From Tubiluchus corallicola (taxonomy: Eukaryota; Priapulida; Priapulimorpha; Priapulimorphida; Tubiluchidae): 64,000 nt of DNA. The notes beneath the pieces are model-generated. The model was not told the DNA's origin, searched no databases, and saw only the letters and a program-made list of their open reading frames with translations. The DNA is taken from NCBI GenBank assembly GCA_030141605.1, contig JAQGDQ010000307.1, positions 62,001 through 126,000 on the forward strand. Reading direction: 5' to 3'. Position numbers and translations under genes: made by a program. Below are positions 51,501 through 64,000 of the stretch, one piece after another (the first letter of the stretch is position 1; every line of letters starts with the position of its first letter).

Positions 51501-52480
51501 CACGTAAAGACAGTTTACAGTTTTATAAAAAAACTGACAAATTTTTTTATACACTGTAAAATTTTAAGGTCGGTAAATTTTTATTTTTTAGCAAATAAAT
51601 CACTGTTTAACTACTACAGCCCATGCTTGCGCCAGCAACAGTAGCCAAACAGTACCACCACTCCCCCACATAAATTTTTTTACTAGCTGCACAATGGCGG
51701 CTATTTTCCATATTGCACTTGCTTTCAATTTTCCAACATTTTTTCTCCATTCAAGGCTACTTAGGATCGCAGTGAAAACGGTTTTCTAAATGCGCGAAAC
51801 TCGCACATTGTGTGATTTTGGCAAAGAGTAAATCACAAACTCGTGAATGGACTCGATTCAACAACTTTGCTCTCTGCGGGACGTCACGAAATTGACGGAA
51901 GCAGGGAACCTTTTGACTGCATACAAGCATTTTGTATTCTTCAAGTTTCTCCCGAGGAACCGCTGAAATTTACAAGCAAGGGGTAGTTGGTTTAAAAATT
52001 GAGGGAATGTTTTTAAGTAGCCATGCCAAACTAACCGAATTCATGTTTACAGAATGAGCCAGCTATCGAATTCCTGCAAATACAACGTTGCAACAAGCGA
52101 TAATTGCTTCATTGCTTAAGGAATTAATTTACAGATAACTGCCTACTAATTTCGAACCCTCAAAGTCAGACATAGTTGTACCGGTTTTCTTTTATTACTG
52201 GGATATGAATAGAGAAAAAATTCAGTTTCTTAAAAGCCTTTTTTAACAGGCGCAGACGTTCGTCCACCTGTCGACAGCAGGCTGCACAGCAAGAACATTG
52301 GAAATGATTTGATTGCGTAATTCAAATCATTGTTAAGTCTCTCTCTATTCCACATTCTTTATAGGCAGAAAACATAACTGCAAAACACCTTTACCTTTCC
52401 ATTTTGTAATTACATATTTTCAGCTTTATCACTAAAGAACAATTCTCGTTAGTGCGCAGTATAAATTTTCCTAAAGTTAC
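48575..52480. other. Gene-poor AT-rich stretch
   Basis: No convincing exon. At about 50517-50530 the minus strand has a good donor, GCAGGAG|GTAAGAA, next to a G/C-richer patch (50630-51120). That could be a promoter and 5' exon of an unseen minus-strand transcript, but nothing further supports it. Confidence 0.35.
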
Positions 52481-52499
52481 TAAATGTCTGTTCGTACAC

Positions 52500-52799
52500 A
52501 TCCGGTTACGGTAGCAGAAATTGCGACGCGGAAACGTGGCAAAACGTTCATATTCTTCTTTGAGAACCTGATCGTCCTAAGATTTGAGGTCTAGATTTCG
52601 GAGTGCAACTACACAGTCTTGAGTTCGAGTCTAGCGGCTGCCAAGATATATACCTTACAAGTTACTCGTTTTGCGTGTTGCGGTCTTACTTGTATTGTTG
52701 TATTGTAACTCCCTAAACAGCGTTATTGCTAATGTTGTTTGTTAAATAAACGACGGTTCAGCGACGGTAAATAAATGTTGTCTTTGTCTTTGTCTTTGA
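52500..52799 (+). mobile_element. SINE-like element with tRNA-type B box and TCTTTG tail
   Basis: GAGTTCGAGTCTA at 52621 fits an RNA polymerase III B box of a tRNA-derived head. About 150 bases further a TAAATAAATGT phrase is followed by TTGTCTTTGTCTTTGTCTTT, a simple-repeat tail of the kind SINEs carry. The A box is not clear and no target duplication was found. The left boundary is a guess. Confidence 0.4.
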
Positions 52800-52984
52800 T
52801 AGTATGGATGGTAACCTTTGATGGCATTGGTTTATGCAGCCAATAGGCTAACATGCATCTTTATTTTTTATTTAGAACAAGGCACTGTTTTTCGCAAAGT
52901 TATTGTGAACACAACATCACTACCGTTGTCGGTACCAATGCAAAAGCAAGTGCGAAAAAATTATTAAAGCGGAAGAAAATGGCT

Positions 52985-53400
52985 TTTCTTTCTCAAAAAA
53001 ACTTTCCATACAAAGTTATATTACTTAGCATTGCGCTTACCTATCTGAAAAACATAAGTACCCGAAAAAAATCTTAATAATTTAACATGTTCGCGCCAGC
53101 TGGCAATACGTCACCGTTTCATTATCCCAGTGTGCACCAAAAGCGGTGCGGTAACTGGCTCACCAAAAAATATATTAATGATTTTACTGGCAGGACAAAG
53201 TAATTTATACTTTTTGCTTAGTTAACGAAAAGACTGATATGAATGTGCTTTGATTATTTTTTCCAAACTTTACGCAATGTTACCTAAACTTGTTTCAAAC
53301 GACAAAGTTTTACACAAAATTTTATCATTAAAAAGGGCTGCACCTAACGGTTGTTGCGGGAGTTTAAATTTTCAAGTTTTACACAGTGTTGTTGTTAATA
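52985..53400. repeat. Dispersed repeat family A, copy 2
   Basis: Same order of conserved phrases as copy 1 at 46300-46665: AAAAAAACTTTCCATAC, GTTATATTACTTAGCATT, TTACCTAAACTTGTTTCAAA and GCGGGAGTTTAAATTT. It has the same orientation. A 76-codon open frame overlapping the right end is not shared with copy 1. Confidence 0.65.
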
Positions 53401-53619
53401 CAAGTTATGTGTGCAACAATCGAGCATGTATGTAGGCCTAATGCAAAATCTCGAGACGAATTTTCAGTTAAAGACGTCCTAATCCGCTTTAAGTCTCAAA
53501 ATTTCTCGTGTTTTTTTCAGAAATTTCGTCCGTCCTGTAATTTTAATATTGTACCTCTCTGTAAAGCTCATGAAGTTCGTGAAGGACGACAACTTCTGAA
53601 GAAAAAGAGTTTTTGAGAT

Positions 53620-56600
53620 TAAAGGGCATTCTGACATCTTTTACTGTTCTGACTATGGCAAGTCTCAGAAGAGCACATATTATTTTTTCACATTATTTTA
53701 TTTTTATGCAAGAATTCTGTTTTCTTCCTTTTTAAACTCATTTCGGCTACTAAGCGAGGTACGCGACGTTTTCTGATTCAACTTGCATAGCTACCAACAA
53801 TTGTGAGAATTTAAAAATAATAATTACCCGGCGCTTTGAAAATAACCAGAACAACGCAAATTGAGAGGAAAACAGCATTTAAATGTGTCCTAGAAAACGG
53901 GTCAATGTCCAAAAAATAGTTTCGCGGATATTGCACCCCATCACAGAGAGTTTTTTATTTGTAAAAACTCGTTTCTGACAGATTTTAACTCGTTGTTAGG
54001 AACGGATGGATGAAGATGAAGGGTTATCTGAAAACACTTATCTAGAGGCACATTCTACCTTTTCAAAAACAAATAGCATATGCCCTTGTAATATACATGC
54101 CATAGACCTGTAGACGCGAATGCACATAGTTGACAATTGTGTATAGTATTGTAATGGTGATCGTTAGGCCATTCTATTATTGTGTACTGTGGCTCTACAA
54201 CCGCTTTTTCTTGCATTCAGGTTTCATAATTAGAAAATTTTTATACTGTAACATAACCTATAGCAGTAAAAAGATAATAAATTAGCAAATGGCGTTTTAG
54301 GCGTCTGACATGAGATATCTATACTGTAGAGGATACAACTGTTGTTCGGCTTTCCTGGTTTAAGTTTTTCGTATCATCTTATGCTTTATGTCTTACTTAC
54401 TAAATGTTATGCATGGTGCATCTAAGGCCGAAGCTGACTCCATGTAATAGCAAACGAGACAACATATAAACCCTACAAAAATGTCTAGAACAACTTTAAG
54501 CTAAACCGTCACGACCTATTCTCAAAATCATCGCCTATCATGCTTCATGTCCTGAATATGCGAAATCCCGGGCTGTAAAAACACGGACTAAATGTCATTA
54601 ACTCCAAGTCCGTTTTTGTTTACAAGACTTAGTCTGCATGGGAAAGAGGTCGCGACGCTGGAAAAGAAGGGACTGGAAAAGATTTTCATCACCTAAGCTT
54701 GTAAAATGATCCATAGGATGTACGGTTAATAGCGGGATTAGGTAATAAAACGTTAATTAAAAAGCACAAATAAATAAAATAAAAAAAAAAAACAGTGAGT
54801 AAATCAACAAGATTCCAGTGCGAAGCAGATTATTGATGAACGCTTTGGACCATCAATTTGATTTCTGGTGGATGTAGTGCTTATTGATGAATGACGACTA
54901 CCCTCGACGGGTTACGTTTTAAACATAATTAGAGTTGTTGAAGCATCAAACATCTGAGAAAATACTACCAGAAACGAATTTATCTAAACAAAAAATGCTA
55001 AGTGATAAAACTTGTTATCCCAACAATAATACAATTATTATTATTATTACACTCAGCAGAATAACGAACTTGAACAGTGAAAATTAAAAATCACTGAATC
55101 ACTTGATATTGAATTATTGAACCATTTGGTTTAAACGAGTAAAATCTATAACATCAACTGCAACGCCAACCGATAGACTGCATGTAATAAATAAGAACTT
55201 TTAACACTTTTATAATTTTTTTATTTTCAAAGTGTAAATCGATTTTTATTAGCTAAACGTTTGTATTTTGATGTTTGTATATATGTTTCTTTGTTTTCTG
55301 GCGCAGATTTTTGTAACTTCTGTCAACTTTGACAACGTAACGAGACCACGTTTCGTGAAAACATTTACGCCCAAGTGCTCGTAAAAAGGTGAATACTTCG
55401 TGAGAAAGGCTGCTAACTGCAGGCACGTGGTTACAACAATGTCCTGCTGCAGGAATCAATCCTTGAATTTTCCAGAAGAGCTGCTGTTAGAGAGCGAGTT
55501 AGTAATCAGTGAACGAATGTTTAATGCATTCACTGCCGCATAAGTCACACGGAGTGACAGCTGCTGTTTAATGACAAGCAGTGTGTCGCTCATGCCTCTT
55601 GATTATATTACCTTGTAAAATTCTAATCAGCTTCGAAAACCTGTACAGGTGGACACTTGCCTGCAAAATGTGTGGTAGTCAAGTCTTAACACAATTAAGA
55701 AAAATTGTTATTAATAAAGAATAAAATTTCTCGAAAAATACGTAAAATATTATTACAAAGAAAAACTAAAAGGACAAATAAACTCGGTACATTTCAATAT
55801 TAACAGACAATAATTAGGCGATAAAAACACAAACAACACCGTTTTTAATAAAAGTTGAAAATAAGTAAACACACAAACGACAGAAATTTGCGGTACAAAC
55901 AGAAAATTACAGAAAATTGTTTTGATTTTAACAGTCGCAGTCATAATCATAGTATAGTAGCAGTAGTAGCAGATTCAGCGCTGCAAATAGGACCGTGGGT
56001 CATGGGTCGTAATTCACTTGTGTCATTATTTTCTGATATGTCACATGGGTGCGGGTCTGAATATGACTTAAGTGACCCAACAAAAATGGCACAGTTATAT
56101 TTTCTTCAAAAAAACTAATACCTACAGAATCACCATAGAAGTAAAGCCATGTTAATTTTATGAGTTCAATTTTTAACAGACACTTTTAGGACGAAGCAGA
56201 GACTTACAAAAAGATTATTAACACAAAGTATAAAACCAGCAGGGCAAAAAATAATCAAAAAATGAAATGACAGTGCAGTGTATAATAAAATTAGTATATA
56301 AACCAAAATTTTCTAAAAATTATAAATCCCCTTTTCTAGTGTAGCTATAACCGTAGTTAGAATATAGTACTACAGTTTATAGTCTAGCAATATAGACTAG
56401 CATTATAGCGTAGTTATAATACTATTTTCTTTGTCTTTTTGGTGAAATGACCTTCACTGAGTGTTTACTTGTTTTTAACTGTGGGTGTTTAAAAACTCCA
56501 TTAACTCCTAACGAAGAACTTGCACTAAGAATTGTTATAGAACCTACTATGGAAGCTTTAAATGTAAACAAAATAGATAAGCTTACGTTTGACTTTTTTC

Positions 56601-59190
56601 AACGTTGTGCGATTAACTTTTTTTCTAAAGGACTGTAGGGCTTAATCCCTTACAGTTAATGGAGCTTATACAGTTGAAATCAAGCAAAGGTTAACTTTCC
56701 TGGATAACAAACAAACAAAAAGTACTTCAAGTAACATGCATGACTAGCAAGGCAGGTGGTACATGGTTTAACCAAACAAGGCAATAAAACATTTAAATTA
56801 ACTCTAAAAGCTGAAATGGGTGAGCCGTTGAAGAGAACAGGGTATGTTATCACAGAGACATAAAACAGTACTTTTTAAGCTTGAAAAGCATCTCTTATAC
56901 AAGTCAGATAGGAAGTACTTCAAATAACTTTTCACGCAGTCCTTTAATTATCAAGCAGAAACCATAAGTTTTAGTAAAATGTATTGGCTACAAAAATATT
57001 GTAGCAGAAAAGAATCATGTTTAGGCGATATTATAAAACTTTTTTATGTGTGAACAACTATAGTTAAGTAATTACTATAAAGTGTGGATATCATACAAAA
57101 GGACGCAATTTTAGTGTAGAAAAATTACCAAATTTCCGTAGATATAAAAAAGTTTGATGAATCATCAGAGCAGTCTGCCGTAGCATCATGAAAAATAGTA
57201 ATCGGTATAATTATTTTATCATGTCATGCACATGACAGTTGGTAGGCCTGTTTGTATTAGATCACTCCTAAGTCCTTTGTTATATTTGCCAAACCGTGCA
57301 CAAAGTATAATACAACCACAAAGTATTGAATTTCCAAAAAATTGTCAAACTACACACAGTGTTGGAAAGATTACTTGCATGGCGTAACCGCCATAACCCA
57401 GTAACGTTGCGTGCGTAAGTGAGTATCCCTAATTATTGCAATCGCACAAACGTATGCGACAGGTGAAACCAGAATGCATATGTATATGCATCTATAATGC
57501 CGCTAATTGCTTGTCATTCATCACCAGGTGACAGGGATAGCATAAGCGTAACTTGGCTCACTCACGTATAAAATATAGGCACTACAAAATGAAAGACAAG
57601 AGATGTGTATATGTAAATATATAACGTAAATTCGGACAGCCTAAAACTGCGTTAAGGGGCCAGAAAAAAGCTTTTTACATCCAATGAAGCTACGAAATCA
57701 GCAGATATCAGCAAACACTAAAACAAAAACAGAAAAATGGCCTAATTCATTAAGAGAAAATACACCTTGCATGGTAATGAGATTTAATAGCAGAGATATC
57801 TGAGCCAATATAAACAAAATTTAAACACTACAGTATAGAACTATAAGAAAATAGGTCATTACGACCTAGATTTCAAGTGTTTCCGCTTAAAATGCTTTAC
57901 GCTTGTTTCCTAAACGTTCAGTATTTAATTTCATGCAACAACAACGACAGCACTTAAAACGCCATGGCATGTGGGGATACTACATGACCTCTTTTCTTAC
58001 CTTATCGTTTAAATGTCAAGTGAGTGATTCCTTCCATAACTCCACATTAACTACATGTATGATGATAGGCACGTACCTTATTACTTTTGGCAAAGGTCCA
58101 GTAAGTAAACCTAATGACGAAATGACGAGCGAACAATTGGCGGCATCTAGCGACAAGAACTGGTATGAACACTGGGCATACCAAGCCTGAATTACTTGTG
58201 TGTTGATGTTTGGTGGACCCACAGTTTATAGGTGCACCACGCAAATGGGGTCATTATCTATTTAATACACGTGCACTTAGTAATTTGTTCAATCTTATAA
58301 GCTTTTTACACTTTAACGGAATCTGTCTCAGTGCTGTTTCAGGTATTAAGTGGCCACCAAACCGCAAACCGAAACACACGAAGAGACTAATATTAAACTG
58401 GCTCAAGTAGACAAGCACCACAAACTGGCTCCAAATGCAACACTAACAGTATGGTAACTTCGCTGGCAAAACTCATTTTGTATAATTTCATTGAACTGAT
58501 TTTTAGTTTTCAATTTTATTGATCGATCTTTAGTTTTTATACACCCAAAGGCCAAGGCTATAGAAACCATACTTACAATGTGCAACAGCAACCTAAATAG
58601 TTCTTTTACAAACAGTGACACACCATGAATCATAATCAATTAATCCTTCATTTACAATTTCACATGATCAAAAATAAAAATCGTTCTCTCTCATCAATCC
58701 ATTCAACTGGAACTAGGCAGCCGCTTGTTATGTTACCATCAATGCCAGATGTCATGACGCCAATGCTGCACCAATAAGACTGTGGTAAGTCAGAAAATTT
58801 AGCATAGCTGACCAAGAAACACCAGGTACCGTTTTTACATTTGAAATGACTAGACCATGAAAGTGAAGCCTTGTACCTGAATAGTGAACAGAAAATTCTG
58901 TTTCACCAGCTTCTTTATGTAGAGCACTATTAGATCACTGATACATATTTGTTTATAAGAATACACACTTTCTACAGTAGCTTGCATAATTACAATTTTA
59001 TTGAATTATCACAGTCAGGATTTCACAAAAATACAACGAAGTATTGGTAGCTGTGCCTGTTACCTTCTTTTGACAAAAGTTTACATTTTGTATGTTGCAT
59101 ATGCATGAAATAAGATCATATAAGTTCCTCAACACATTCAGTTCTCATAATGCAAATGCAAAATGACTGATAAGTCCAACAACATGACCA
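53620..59190. other. Gene-poor stretch before the Ku70 3' end
   Basis: Several open frames of 60-95 codons occur (for example 55855-56118, 56447-56638 and 57903-58190). They lack matching splice sites or recognisable domains. No repeats with clear ends were seen. Confidence 0.4.
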
Positions 59191-59201
59191 CAGTCAGTAT
59201 T

Positions 59202-59207
59202 TTTATT
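59202..59207 (-). terminator. Candidate Ku70 polyadenylation signal
   Basis: On the minus strand AATAAA occurs about 245 bases after the Ku70 stop codon. It is the first such signal downstream that I noticed. Confidence 0.45.
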
Positions 59208-59452
59208 GACTCTTCACGGTACATCAATCCCTAGATAAATTGCTTCTTCTTTAAAGTCACAGGCTATGCCAAAAGTTAGCATTTGATAATTTTTACAATA
59301 ACTGACACTGATGACAGCTGCTGTTAGCTTACACAGAAAGGCTTTAAACGTCATCTGCATAAATTAAGTCACTTTCAGCAAACTCAGAATCTGAAGAATT
59401 TAAAATTAATATGAGTACCACACATTAACTATGCATGTGCCTCACAAACTTT

Positions 59453-62400
59453 TTAAACACCAAAAAAATCATTAATTGCATTGATAAGATCCGCTTTCTT
59501 TCCCGTTGCATTAATATTGCTCGTTTTACAGAAGTCTTTCAAAACAGGAACGGTCAATCTGCCCAACTGTAACAAAATCGCCAGATAATTAGTTGCTAAT
59601 TCTTTAATAACGATGCTAATTATATCAATTAGTTGCACTGTGCCAAATTTTGAAAAAAGACAAATAACATTCTCAAAGATTTTGCAAATTAGCACCAATA
59701 CTTGGAAATCTTTAGCATCTGAGCAATTTTGTGTAGCATCAAAACAAACAAAATAAAAAACAGTCTAATATGTGATGTTTTAAAGTAGCAAATACCAAAA
59801 CCAAAGTGCTATTAATTACCCGTAAATTTCAAAATTTATGGAAGGCCAATCTGGAAATTATCGTTCCTTGAAGCAAGAATCCACTGTCATGCTTATACAT
59901 TCAAAGAGTACTCTCACTAAAATACTTGGGCAAAAAAGGTAGTGGCGTTAAGCTTATTATATTTATTAAATATTTGTTTTTACCAACTGAGCACAATAAA
60001 AGAACACCAATTCTTTAATAAGCAAAAAAACCACTTCATCTCTATCAATTCAAGGGCATATCGGCTCAACTATGGGGCCTTTGAATTGACATCCAATTAA
60101 TGTGTAAAAAGTAGATTATTTCTTAAACTGCTTGATAACATAAATAAGGTTAATTTAAACAATTTTTTCACTTACTCGTCCTGCCCGAGCCTCGCTCCTA
60201 ATATCAACAGCTGTATCAGGTTTTGATTTCTTTGCTGCACTGTGTGCATCACCACCAGCCTATGTTCAATAAAGAAAAGACTTAAAAACACACCATAGCA
60301 ATTCATAACTAAGCAGTCTCATGCATACTCACAACTGAGTTGTCTTGTTCCATTTATTGATCGTAGTAGTCTTCTTTCTATATAAGGAGAGTGTGTACAA
60401 ATTCAAACACAGCTAAGACACTTGGTTCAGTTGCACCTTAAGTGGTTCATCTTCGTGAGCTATCCTTTCCTTAAAGCTGCGAATATTTCACTACATAATG
60501 AATAATAATATTACTGGAGTACAATTTATATTTAAACTCTTCATACCATGCAAGGACTGAAAATTGCTACACAAATAAACAAATAAATAAAATGAAACAA
60601 ATGTGTTATTTGATTTTGAGTACACTAGACAAAGCAAAAGTTATTACTACTATGTATATGGAAACTGAAAAAGTGGTTACAAATTTAGATATTGAAAAAA
60701 CAAAATAGGTTAAACAACTTGAAAATGACAACTCAAGAACGACATCCAGACCAACAAATGCAGTTATGTTGCAGAACACTGAGTGAAGTTGGAATTAGTG
60801 TGTGTTAGAGAGGGTGTCTACTAACAGACCTGTTACACTAACGATTAACACATAACACACACCACTGCCACCTAGACACGGTGTTAACACCCTGTAAACC
60901 CGTGTTAGTATAACAGATCTGTCAACAAGTCTGTGCACAACAGATGCTGTTACATATTATGTCAGACTTATTATGTCAGACTATTAGCTGTAGTTAGAGC
61001 AGATCTGTTAGCTTTGTTTTATACTAAATTTATTTCTTAAGTGCCCACACGAGCTCTGTTATATAGACTGTTTAACTTTCAATCAGTAAGTGATTACACA
61101 AAGTTGAGGTGTGAAATAGATCTGTTAACTGATTGAAAATGGATTTGTCAACTTTATTTTTCACTGTTTATTTTACGTGGCAACCAGCACTATATAACGG
61201 ATCTGTTAAGAGATCTATTAATATGCGATGTAACACACCTGCCTTAATATGAGCTAAACATCTGAGCTCAGATTAAGGGCCCTAGGGTAGATCCGTTAAC
61301 AGAACAGTAACACTAAAACTAACACTTCAATGTACACGAGTTCTGGCTACACTCATTGGCTTCAAAGGTAATTCATTCAAAAAATAGCAAATTGCAATTC
61401 TTCCATTAAAAATCTTGCTAAGATACTTGCTAATTGAAACCTACACGTTTCTTAGCAGCAGCATCAGGATTAAATCCGTCTGGAAATACCATGTCCTTAA
61501 ATTGTGCAATTCTTTCACCTAGTCTATGGTCCATAGCCTCGACATCGGGTACTAAAATACAAGAGTAAGTATGAAAGGATTTACTCAAAAAATATGAACA
61601 ACAAATAAAGTTAATAAATGTGTAATAACCTGATTTTTGCAAACCTGCTGTGGCCAGAAAAAAATGAAACTAGGCTGGAGCCAGACATCAGAAATTCAGT
61701 ATTTGGATAACCAGTCCAGATCTCTAAAGTACACAGTTACAATTTACTATTTCGTTTGCTTTTTTTGAAACATTGTCCATTAAAAATGGTTAACTTCAGT
61801 ACACTTTTTTAAACTTTGAAAGCAGTTATCTTGTCCCTTCCCATGTCATCAAGACAAATCCTAATTCATTCCCAGTAGCTTGCCAAGTCCATAGGCTTTT
61901 GATTCAAATTTAGATGATTCAAAATTTTTCCACATCTTTTTTATCCGTGCCTGGTTACAAATATTTACTATAGTGGATTCATGGATTAACAGGTGACGCA
62001 AATTTAGCTATTCAAAATCACCAAGGCATCAGATATATTTCACGATTAAAACATATCACACTTTCTCAAATTTGAGTATGTTTGCATAGACAAGTTAAAA
62101 GTCTTAGCAAAGGTAAAACATGCATTTTAGAGCATTTTATTTACAGCATTATTACATTATAACAAAATGCCAGTATTGATCATGCAAAGCATAATTATTA
62201 TATTATGTAACAATATGACATTCTTTAAAAAAATACTGACCAATTACCATATGCTGCTATTGTATATGACATGTACTTACTATTATTCACATGAGTATAC
62301 ATCACCCACACTTTCATGTATTCACACAATTATTAAATGAACTATATAAACCTTAGCTTTGAATGATTTGCGCAAACTGTTTGGGTAAAGCTCAGCTCAG

Positions 62401-63947
62401 CTGTAGAACATTGTATTCAATTCCTGATTAGAGAGACTCCAAATATTTCTTTGTCAGTCTGATGAATATAAATGGTATTAGAATCTTTGAAGTAGCAGAC
62501 ATCAAGTTTTTCTTCTGTGTCTTTTATAAGTATGTGCCTAAACTTCATGTCTTTACTTACATGTATAATCCACAAAATCTTCTGGTGCATCCCTGTCTAA
62601 AGCAAGTGCCTCAATGTTGCGCCAGTGTTTCTGCAGTACTAAAAAATGAATCAAATATAAATAGCCTGTCAAATTCGAAGCTGAGTCCTCTACATTGTGG
62701 CACTTGACATTGTGCATGTTAAATTTAATAAAATTTTTCTAGTGTTTTGGTCAGGATTCTCACAATAAAAGCTAGACAAAAAATGACTGATTGCTGAAAA
62801 ATTGACTGTAGAAAACAGAAAAATTTGTATAGTACTACTTTTGCATGACTAATGCTAAGTTGCCAGCAAAGTTATGTACTTAATTATAATATGGAAAACA
62901 AATGGTGTGTAAGGCTTTTACCCATAAAGGGAAATTTTTTTATAAAATCTTGAGCTGCAAAATTCAAATCCATTAAAAAACAATAAGTTTTATTATTAAT
63001 TTTATGAGCACAATGTAAATGATCTGCAATATTCTAATATTTTTTTACTATATAGGCAAAATAGCTGAATAAATGTAGGAATCACACATTCTCACAAATT
63101 TTTCTGAAAAAAACTTCTATAGCCAGAATTTACAGCAAAAATGCACAAAAGACGAAAAAGGTCAAATCTACCATGGTATTAAAAAAGGTAACAAAACTTA
63201 CCTGGATTCTCAAAAGATTCTGGGCTATACTTGATTTTCAGCTTTTTCACGATTTCCTTGGCTTTGTTGATTTGATCCTGGTTTGCTGTAAAGAACGAAA
63301 GACTTTTCATTTTCTCAAGAACAACTTAGTAATTAATAGCAGCTATTACAAAGGTCCAATAAGCAATACAAATGATAAAACCAATTTGCAGCAAAAAATA
63401 GAAGGTGTTTTAAGCTTCTGCAACAGGACAATCACATACCAAAATGAAGACCATGCCACTATAAATTTATAGGAAAGAGTTTTTGTTCTTATACTGTTAA
63501 ATACATGTTTTCACTTCAACAGAAAGAAAGAACTGGACCGCAGGCCTAACCTTCATTTTGAAAATAAAATACTTTTAAATATTTCTAAAAACTATTGGCT
63601 GGAAAGTGAAAAGGTGCAAATAGCTAAACAATAAACCTAGAAAGCATTTAATACAATATTAAATAATAATGTATTAATAATATTAAATAATATTATTAAT
63701 AAATAATAATGTATTAATAATATTCATATTCATGTGGCATCCATATATGATGTGCCAGGTGTGCTCACTTTGTGAAGTAAACTACACACCTTGAATTACA
63801 AGCAGAACAACTTGGGAAATGATTATAATTACCTTTAGCATAGTCACTAGGATACTGCAGTTTACGCATGTCATCTGCGAAGGGTAAAAAGATCACATGA
63901 AATCCAGGCGGAGTTATTTGTATATTATGATCATCTACTTCTTCTTG
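59453..63947 (-). CDS. XRCC6: Ku70, C-terminal part (last 6 exons; 5' part off the right edge)
   Basis: Ku70 pairs with Ku80 to bind broken DNA ends and recruit the non-homologous end-joining machinery in the nucleus. Visible exons on the minus strand: 63833-63947, 63202-63285, 62561-62638, 61445-61551, 60176-60259 and 59453-59566. They join in phase to 193 codons plus TAA. The first gives [20 protein letters not shown] and [10 protein letters not shown], part of the Ku core. The next two read [20 protein letters not shown] and [14 protein letters not shown] (C-terminal arm). Then comes [21 protein letters not shown] Lys/Ala-rich linker (AAKKSKP) leads to [10 protein letters not shown]. The last exon is the SAP DNA-binding domain ([20 protein letters not shown] ... 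AINDFFGV), present in Ku70 but not Ku80. Length and order match the vertebrate protein from about residue 400 on. Confidence 0.95.
60800..61320. repeat. Block of recurrent GATCTGTTAAC-type motifs in a Ku70 intron
   Basis: Variants of AGATCTGTTA occur near 60914, 61001, 61118, 61199 and 61290, mixed with GTTAAC palindromes such as GGTGTTAACACC (60880s) and many GTGTTAG/CTAACAC phrases. The block stands apart from the surrounding intron. Its ends show weak inverted similarity (TTAGTGTGTGTTAG against GTGTTAGTTTTAGTGTTAC), but I cannot define an element. Confidence 0.5.
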
Positions 63948-64000
63948 CTAAAAGGCGATACCAATAAGAATAATAAAAAATTATTACTAATTACCCCTGG

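Noticed and set aside
52560-52650. Functional tRNA gene
   Set aside because: Only a B-box-like element is visible; stems of a cloverleaf do not pair, so at most a SINE head.
55855-56638. Two open frames of 87 and 63 codons on the plus strand
   Set aside because: No domains, no matching splice sites, and frames of this length are common by chance here.
57903-58190. 95-codon open frame on the plus strand
   Set aside because: Strong overlapping frames occur on the opposite strand too; no motif or splice support.
59350-59420. Minus-strand acceptor followed by an open segment ending SDLIYADDV
   Set aside because: Resembles a last exon or a reverse transcriptase YADD motif, but it falls in the Ku70 3' UTR, no neighbouring motif agrees, and no upstream exon was found.

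Overview
The window is nuclear DNA of an invertebrate animal. It is AT-rich. Six of the recognisable proteins have clear orthologs in metazoans: a secreted alpha-carbonic anhydrase, NEMP, USP14, ketohexokinase, NOSIP and Ku70. Several genes are split by GT-AG introns of about 0.3 to 4 kb, and much of the space between and inside genes is filled with decayed retrotransposons and small inverted-repeat elements. Nothing in the sequence fixes the phylum. There are no bacterial-type operons, no rRNA and no CRISPR.

Layout, left to right. 341-2898 (-): the first four coding exons of a secreted or membrane alpha-carbonic anhydrase, which runs off the left edge. 3833-15713 (-): a complete nine-exon NEMP gene (nuclear envelope membrane protein) of 411 codons; its introns carry a CR1/Jockey-like reverse transcriptase tail, a dispersed repeat and a hAT-like MITE. 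17494-18957 (+) and 19838-20737 (+): USP14 and ketohexokinase, both with completely uninterrupted coding regions and both with a splice-acceptor-like AG three bases before the ATG. 22.2-23.7 kb and 25.2-25.75 kb: two broken non-LTR reverse transcriptase copies. 26314-35090 (+): a complete nine-exon NOSIP gene of 297 codons; one intron holds a hAT-type MITE with a perfect 8-bp target duplication and another holds a degenerate tandem repeat. 38444-41179 (-): a three-exon protein with five C2H2 zinc fingers, with a 251-bp tandem duplication just past its stop. 42-59 kb: about 17 kb with no gene I can recognise, holding MITE-like elements, a decayed reverse transcriptase fragment, two or more unclassified repeat families and a SINE-like unit. 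59453-63947 (-): the last six exons of Ku70 (XRCC6), including the C-terminal SAP domain; the gene continues off the right edge.

The genes do not form one pathway. They are housekeeping functions: CO2 hydration, nuclear envelope, proteasome-linked deubiquitination, fructose phosphorylation, a U-box-type ubiquitin ligase, DNA end joining and a probable transcription factor. Exon structures were assembled by eye from GT/AG sites, reading phase and recalled family features; phases agree at every junction of the reconstructed genes.

I did not find a convincing new multi-gene system. The observations most worth following are the adjacent intronless USP14/ketohexokinase pair with matching acceptor sites next to the start codons, the strong overlapping upstream start codon in the zinc-finger gene, the two hAT-like MITEs and the unclassified repeat families of the gene-poor block.
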